A DNA stretch of 27,301 nucleotides from an uncultured Collinsella sp. (GTDB lineage: Bacteria; Actinomycetota; Coriobacteriia; Coriobacteriales; Coriobacteriaceae). Below, piece after piece: positions 23,761-27,301 of this stretch (position 1 is its first letter; each line of letters begins with the position of its first letter). The translations under genes were made by a program, and so were the position numbers. Below the pieces are notes generated by a model that was not told the origin of the DNA, searched no databases, and worked only from the letters and a program-made list of their open reading frames with translations. The stretch lies in assembly GCA_934654605.1 (NCBI GenBank), contig CAKUGH010000016.1, forward strand, positions 1-27,301, in the 5' to 3' direction.

Positions 23761-23793
23761 GGTCCTTTCCGTGTTACGCCGCGGCACCACGCA

Positions 23794-23845
23794 ACAAAAA
23801 CGGACGGGCGAGATGGAGTTACTGGGACTTCATCTCGCCCGCCCG
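23794..23845 (-). terminator. Terminator-like hairpin upstream of the DUF2798 gene, flanked by a direct repeat
   Basis: CGGGCGAGATG (23805-23815) pairs with CATCTCGCCCG (23831-23841), extended by three more pairs after one mismatch; on the minus strand TTTTT follows. The 11-base word CCGTGTTACGC occurs on both sides, at 23769-23779 and 23843-23853. The hairpin lies only 34 bp before the DUF2798 start, so it could be a leader attenuator. Confidence 0.7.
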
Positions 23846-23959
23846 TGTTACGCGCGTCTGCGACTACTTATGTGGTGAAACCAGCCTAGCACGAAAACTC
23901 CGCGCTTCGTAAGCGTTGAGTTTATGAAGATGCAGGGCACCAATAATCCCCCGACCCCA

Positions 23960-24030
23960 TAAGTTGCGGTGGAATACGAACTGTTTTGACCCTTTAAGCA
24001 GCAATTCAGTCCCTATTTCATCGCAACTCA
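23960..24030. repeat. REP-like inverted pair near the ThrE-family gene
   Basis: A 24-base sequence containing AGTTGCGGTGGAATA (23960-23983) recurs inverted at 24007-24030, with about 19 of 24 bases alike. A second small inverted repeat TTGGTGCAA (24032-24040 and 24057-24065) adjoins the stop of the next gene. No transposase gene lies in the window. Confidence 0.5.
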
Positions 24031-24065
24031 TTTGGTGCAAGGTAACCTGACCCTCTTTGCACCAA

Positions 24066-25634
24066 TTAGCTCGTGTGGCGCCAACGAGGATCGGTGAGGG
24101 TACGCGCAACGCACAGGCCCACGGGCAGAAACGCCACGATGAGCACTGCACGCACAAACCAGCCGAGCATATTGATCGTGTCGAAGGTGCACATGTAATA
24201 CATCGAGCGATATAGATACAAGCCCGGCACCATAATGACAATCGATGGCACCGTGAGGGCGATGCGTGGGTAGGTGAGCTTGATTTCGGCTAAGCTCGCG
24301 AGCAGCCCCGATACCAACGCGCCGGTAAACGCAGCCGCCTCAGGAGGCATGCCCGCACTCAGACCCAGGAAGGGAAACAGCGTCGGCGCATCGACGAGCG
24401 TAAGGCGCAAGGTATTAGACACGGCGCCGATGAGCCCTGCCGCCGCTGCCATCTTTACCGGGCTGTTGAACATAACCGAGAAGCCAAATACTCCGACAAA
24501 GCTCATCACCACACGCAAGAGTGTAAGAGCCAACGGTGAGAGCCCGAGCGGGGCAAAGTCATCCGGTGCCAGCCCTACGCACTCGGCAACCATCCAACCT
24601 ACGAGGGTCGCCATCACAATAATCGACACAGCATACGAAAGACGCTCAATGCCGCTTCGCATGTCGAGCTTAGCGATGTCGAGACCTGCCGTAATGAGAG
24701 GAAAGCCAGGGATCACAAAGAGCATGGCGCCGATATAGCCTTCTTGGTGCGACATTGCCCCCGGTATGACCTGGCCAAGGCCGAGCAATGCCAGCAGATA
24801 CGAGACGCAAGCGAGTGCAACGCCGATCGTCAGCGCGCTAAACTGGCCAAGGCCCTGCTTGAGAATATGGGAGCGAGCAAAGTTGCCGACACCAGCGCCC
24901 ACAAATGCGCAGGCCATCTCGATAGGGCCGCCGCCGAGCAAAAAGACGAAGGCGCCGCAAGCACAGGCTGCCGCAAGGCCCTGTTGCCAGGGAGCGTAAT
25001 CGGGCTTCGAGCTCTCAACGGTCTTGAGCAACTCATGGTACTCATGCACGGTAAACCGGCGCCCATACGTCTCAATTTCCCTTAAGAAGCTCTCCATCAT
25101 CCAAATGCGATGGGTATTGACTCCCGTTGTGGGCAGGCTGACAACCTCGTTAAAGCAGTGGCCGCCTTCGATGCAGGCGCACTCAAACGACAGGAGACTC
25201 AGGTCGACGTGAATCGTGACGCCAAGTACGGCGGCGACGCGATTCATGGTATCGCGCACGCGCCAGGCACCTGTTCCGCTTGCCAGCATAAGCATGCCGG
25301 TGCGGCAGATGATGGATGATTTATCGGTGAGCGGCGCATCAACGGCAAGCTCATCGCCTGCCGTCACGATCTGGCGCCAGTCAGTTTTCATATGGAGCGC
25401 GCCGGCACGAACGCCGTGGTGCATGGGGGCTCTCGAAAGCAGCGAGTCAAGGCACGAAGGTTGTGGAGGCTCCGCTGATTCGCCCTCAACCTCATCAGCC
25501 TCTTCATCGACCAGATCAAAGGAATCAAGCGGCGCTGGTTCGCGACGGTCGATCAGCTCCTCGTCCTCATCATCAAAGTAATTGAACTGATCGAGCATGT
25601 CTTCTTCGATTGCGCGCTCGCTCGCGTCGTCCAT
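24066..25634 (-). CDS. ThrE-family threonine/serine exporter (DUF1212 + DUF3815 fusion)
   Basis: A 522-aa membrane protein with both halves of the ThrE exporter in one chain. Residues 1-75 are a soluble, strongly acidic extension (DDEDEELIDRREP). The DUF1212 half has the soluble start RTGMLMLASGTGAWRVRDTM and about five helices (GLAAACACGAFVFLLGG, then FSALTIGVALACVSYLLALLGLG). The second half (from about 360) has another set of helices, ending FVRAVLIVAFLPVGLCVA. The start at 25634 has GGGAG seven bases upstream. The substrate is inferred from the family; Corynebacterium ThrE exports threonine and serine. Confidence 0.85.
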   Translation of the reverse strand: MDDASERAIEEDMLDQFNYFDDEDEELIDRREPAPLDSFDLVDEEADEVEGESAEPPQPSCLDSLLSRAPMHHGVRAGALHMKTDWRQIVTAGDELAVDAPLTDKSSIICRTGMLMLASGTGAWRVRDTMNRVAAVLGVTIHVDLSLLSFECACIEGGHCFNEVVSLPTTGVNTHRIWMMESFLREIETYGRRFTVHEYHELLKTVESSKPDYAPWQQGLAAACACGAFVFLLGGGPIEMACAFVGAGVGNFARSHILKQGLGQFSALTIGVALACVSYLLALLGLGQVIPGAMSHQEGYIGAMLFVIPGFPLITAGLDIAKLDMRSGIERLSYAVSIIVMATLVGWMVAECVGLAPDDFAPLGLSPLALTLLRVVMSFVGVFGFSVMFNSPVKMAAAAGLIGAVSNTLRLTLVDAPTLFPFLGLSAGMPPEAAAFTGALVSGLLASLAEIKLTYPRIALTVPSIVIMVPGLYLYRSMYYMCTFDTINMLGWFVRAVLIVAFLPVGLCVARTLTDPRWRHTS

Positions 25635-25750
25635 ACAGATGCTCCCTTCCTGCCGACTAACCCCCATCCTAGGCAGCAGCGGCTAAAGGAAACATAAAAG
25701 AGACGGTTATCGCGCATGTGGGGCATGCAATATCCGATGCACCAAACAAA

Positions 25751-25860
25751 GAGTGTCCCCAACGACTAGCCGTTAAAGAACGTCCCCAACGACTACAAGG
25801 AATCATTTGACAAGGAGTGTCCCAAAGTGCCGGCATAAAAGGAACGTCCCCAAGTGCCAA
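25751..25860. repeat. REP-like array of GTCCCCAACGACTA units
   Basis: Four units in the same direction at 25751, 25779, 25815 and 25842: GTGTCCCCAACGACTAG, CGTCCCCAACGACTAC, GTGTCCCAAAGTGCCGG and CGTCCCCAAGTGCCAA, roughly 27-36 bp apart. Repeats of this kind often go with REP-associated tyrosine transposases; none is present here. Confidence 0.65.
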
Positions 25861-25925
25861 CCAGAGCAACGCCTCAGGTAGAGGACGGACAGCGAGCGAC
25901 GTCCAGAGCGAACAAGTTGACATGA

Positions 25926-25966
25926 AAAAGGCAAGGCATAGACCTTCTGGTCATGCCTTGCCTTTT
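25926..25966. terminator. Bidirectional terminator-like hairpin downstream of lysS
   Basis: AAAAGGCAAGGCAT and ATGCCTTGCCTTTT (14 bp, perfect) enclose a small inner stem GACC-TTCT-GGTC. The minus strand side runs into TTTTTC. Further arms at 25903-25920 and 25971-25988 extend it to an 86-bp palindrome. The core recurs at 11755-11779. Confidence 0.75.
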
Positions 25967-26007
25967 GAATGACAAATTGTCGCTCTGGGCGGCGCGCAGC
26001 GTCAACT

Positions 26008-26036
26008 GGTTACGCGGTTCGTAGAACCGCGTAACC
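26008..26036 (-). terminator. Hairpin immediately after lysS
   Basis: GGTTACGCGGTTC and GAACCGCGTAACC pair perfectly over 13 bp around loop GTA. It ends two bases before the lysS stop codon on this strand. There is no T run, so the next hairpin may finish termination. Confidence 0.6.
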
Positions 26037-26038
26037 CC

Positions 26039-27301
26039 CTAGTACATCTTTGCGCCGGCGGGGATGGAAGCGTCGAGCTGGATCAGGTTGAGGCGCTCCT
26101 CGCCCTCCTCCTCGTGGATGGCGCTGATGAGCATGCCGCAGCTGGGGATGCCCATCATCTTGCGCGGGGGCAGGTTGGTGATGGCGAGCAGGGTCTTGCC
26201 GACCAGATCCTCGGGCTCGTAGTAATCGTGAATGCCGGAGAGGATGGTGCGATCGGTGCCGGTGCCGTCGTCGAGCGTGAAGTTCAGCAGTTTCTTGGAC
26301 TTCTTGACGGCCTCACATGCCTTGACCTTGACGGCACGGAAATCGCTCTTGGAGAAGGTATCGAAGTCGACGAACTCCTCAAACAGCGGCTCAACGGCAA
26401 TCTTGGAGTAGTCGAGCGTGGGCCTGAGCGGCTTGACGAAGGGGCTCGCGGTGTTGCTGGCCTCGGCAGCCTTGGCAGCAGCGGCGCCGGACTGGAAGCC
26501 CTTCTCGGGCTTCATGTGCGGGAACAGCAGCACGTCGCGGATGGAAGCCTGGTTGGTGAGCAGCATGACCACGCGGTCGATGCCGATGCCGATGCCGCCT
26601 GCGGGGGGCATGCCGTACTCGAGGGCGCGCACGTAGTCCTCGTCATACTCCATAGCCTCGTCGTCGCCGCCGGCCTTCTCGGCCATCTGGGCGGCAAAGC
26701 GCTCGGCCTGGTCGACCGGGTCGTTGAGCTCGGAGAACGCGTTGGCGTACTCGTGACCGGCGATGACCAGCTCAAAGCGATGGGTCAGGCGCGGGTCGTC
26801 CTCAAAGCGCTTGGCCAGCGGGCTAACCTCGATGGGGTAATCGCACACGAAGGTGGGGTTGACGATGGTGTCCTCGCCCAGCTCGTCATAGATCTCGGCG
26901 ATGATCTTGCCGGCGGTCCACTCGGGCTTGATCTCCAGGCCCTTCTCGCGGGCGGCGGCAGCAAGCTCCTCAACCGGCGTGTCAATGGTGACCTGCTTAC
27001 CGAGCACGTCGGATACGATGTCGGTCATGGGACGGCTTGCCCACTCACCAGACAGATCGATGGTCTGGCCCTGGTACTCAATGACCTCGGGGTTGCCGAT
27101 AGCCTTGTTAGCCGCCTTGATGACGCCCTGGGCAAGCGCCTTCATGCCCTCGAGGTCGGAGAAGGCGCGATAGGCCTCCATCGTGGTGAACTCGGGGTTG
27201 TGGGTGAGATCCATACCCTCGTTGCGGAAGATGCGGCCGATCTCGAACACGCGCTCAAAACCGCCGACGATGCAGCGCTTGAGGTGCAGCTCGGTAGCGA
27301 T
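26039..27301 (-). CDS. lysS: Lysyl-tRNA synthetase with an extra C-terminal tRNA-binding domain (5' end missing)
   Basis: The window holds the last 420 codons; the gene is open to the right edge, where [17 protein letters not shown] is read, so the true start is outside. Class II motif 2 is in [20 protein letters not shown], and motif 3 in [28 protein letters not shown] usual LysRS stops soon after this. Here a linker rich in Ala and Lys leads into a domain of about 105 residues starting [20 protein letters not shown] and containing [16 protein letters not shown] and [16 protein letters not shown]. This matches the tRNA-binding (Trbp111/MetRS C-terminal, EMAP-II-like) fold. It probably improves tRNA binding. 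A GTG inside the frame at 27250 is not the start. Confidence 0.95.
   Translation of the reverse strand: MATELHLKRCIVGGFERVFEIGRIFRNEGMDLTHNPEFTTMEAYRAFSDLEGMKALAQGVIKAANKAIGNPEVIEYQGQTIDLSGEWASRPMTDIVSDVLGKQVTIDTPVEELAAAAREKGLEIKPEWTAGKIIAEIYDELGEDTIVNPTFVCDYPIEVSPLAKRFEDDPRLTHRFELVIAGHEYANAFSELNDPVDQAERFAAQMAEKAGGDDEAMEYDEDYVRALEYGMPPAGGIGIGIDRVVMLLTNQASIRDVLLFPHMKPEKGFQSGAAAAKAAEASNTASPFVKPLRPTLDYSKIAVEPLFEEFVDFDTFSKSDFRAVKVKACEAVKKSKKLLNFTLDDGTGTDRTILSGIHDYYEPEDLVGKTLLAITNLPPRKMMGIPSCGMLISAIHEEEGEERLNLIQLDASIPAGAKMY

Larger units (their letters stand above)
25668..26038. other. Intergenic region between lysS and the ThrE-family gene
   Basis: No ORF is supported. It carries a four-unit REP-like array (25751-25860), a long palindrome with a core shared with 11716-11818 (25903-25988), and a 13-bp hairpin directly after lysS (26008-26036). 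Confidence 0.7.

Overview
The window looks like chromosomal DNA of a gut Coriobacteriia actinobacterium, most like Collinsella. This rests on high GC with strong GGAGG-type ribosome sites, the disA-ispD-ispF-cysS-rlmB-yacP gene order, an actinobacterial-style ClpC, and a LysRS with an added C-terminal tRNA-binding domain. The genus is an inference from recognised proteins; no search was run.

Layout. Positions 1-7830 hold a complete type I-C CRISPR-Cas locus on the minus strand: cas3-cas5c-cas8c-cas7c-cas4-cas1-cas2, then a leader and the first repeat of an array that runs off the left edge. It is visibly lower in GC than the core genes. Positions 7831-8703 are non-coding but dense with signals: the cas promoter, a crRNA-like RNA element, a partial copy of it, two homologous hairpins, a tRNA-Thr(UGU) with promoter and terminator, and paired palindromic operators. 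These operators precede a fused HTH-HipA-like kinase gene (8704-10044, plus).

Positions 10072-15590 (minus) are a core operon: DisA (c-di-AMP synthase), IspD and IspF (isoprenoid MEP pathway), CysRS, RlmB (23S rRNA methyltransferase) and a YacP/NYN RNase. Positions 15750-18417 (plus) hold a manganese riboswitch with mntP, then a HipB/HipA-like toxin-antitoxin pair with its own palindromic operator. Positions 18545-27301 (minus) hold pepD, clpC, a DUF2798 membrane protein, a ThrE-family exporter and the 3' part of lysS, separated by long hairpins and REP-like repeats.

Main discovery. Just upstream of cas3, on the minus strand, lies a degenerate 32-nt CRISPR repeat. It keeps the hairpin position and the exact 11-nt handle TGGATTGAAAC but has a different stem. 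A 30-nt guide-like segment and a strong 3' hairpin follow. The first 11 guide bases (AAGTTTTATTA) match AAGTTATATTA in the cas3 promoter at every position except 6, which is flipped out in type I Cascade R-loops. That site is preceded by TTC, the canonical type I-C PAM, and base pairing stops at position 12. This is what a crRNA-like RNA directing Cascade to repress its own cas operon would look like. The idea is known for CreA/CreR-type RNAs in other CRISPR types; this type I-C instance would need experimental proof.
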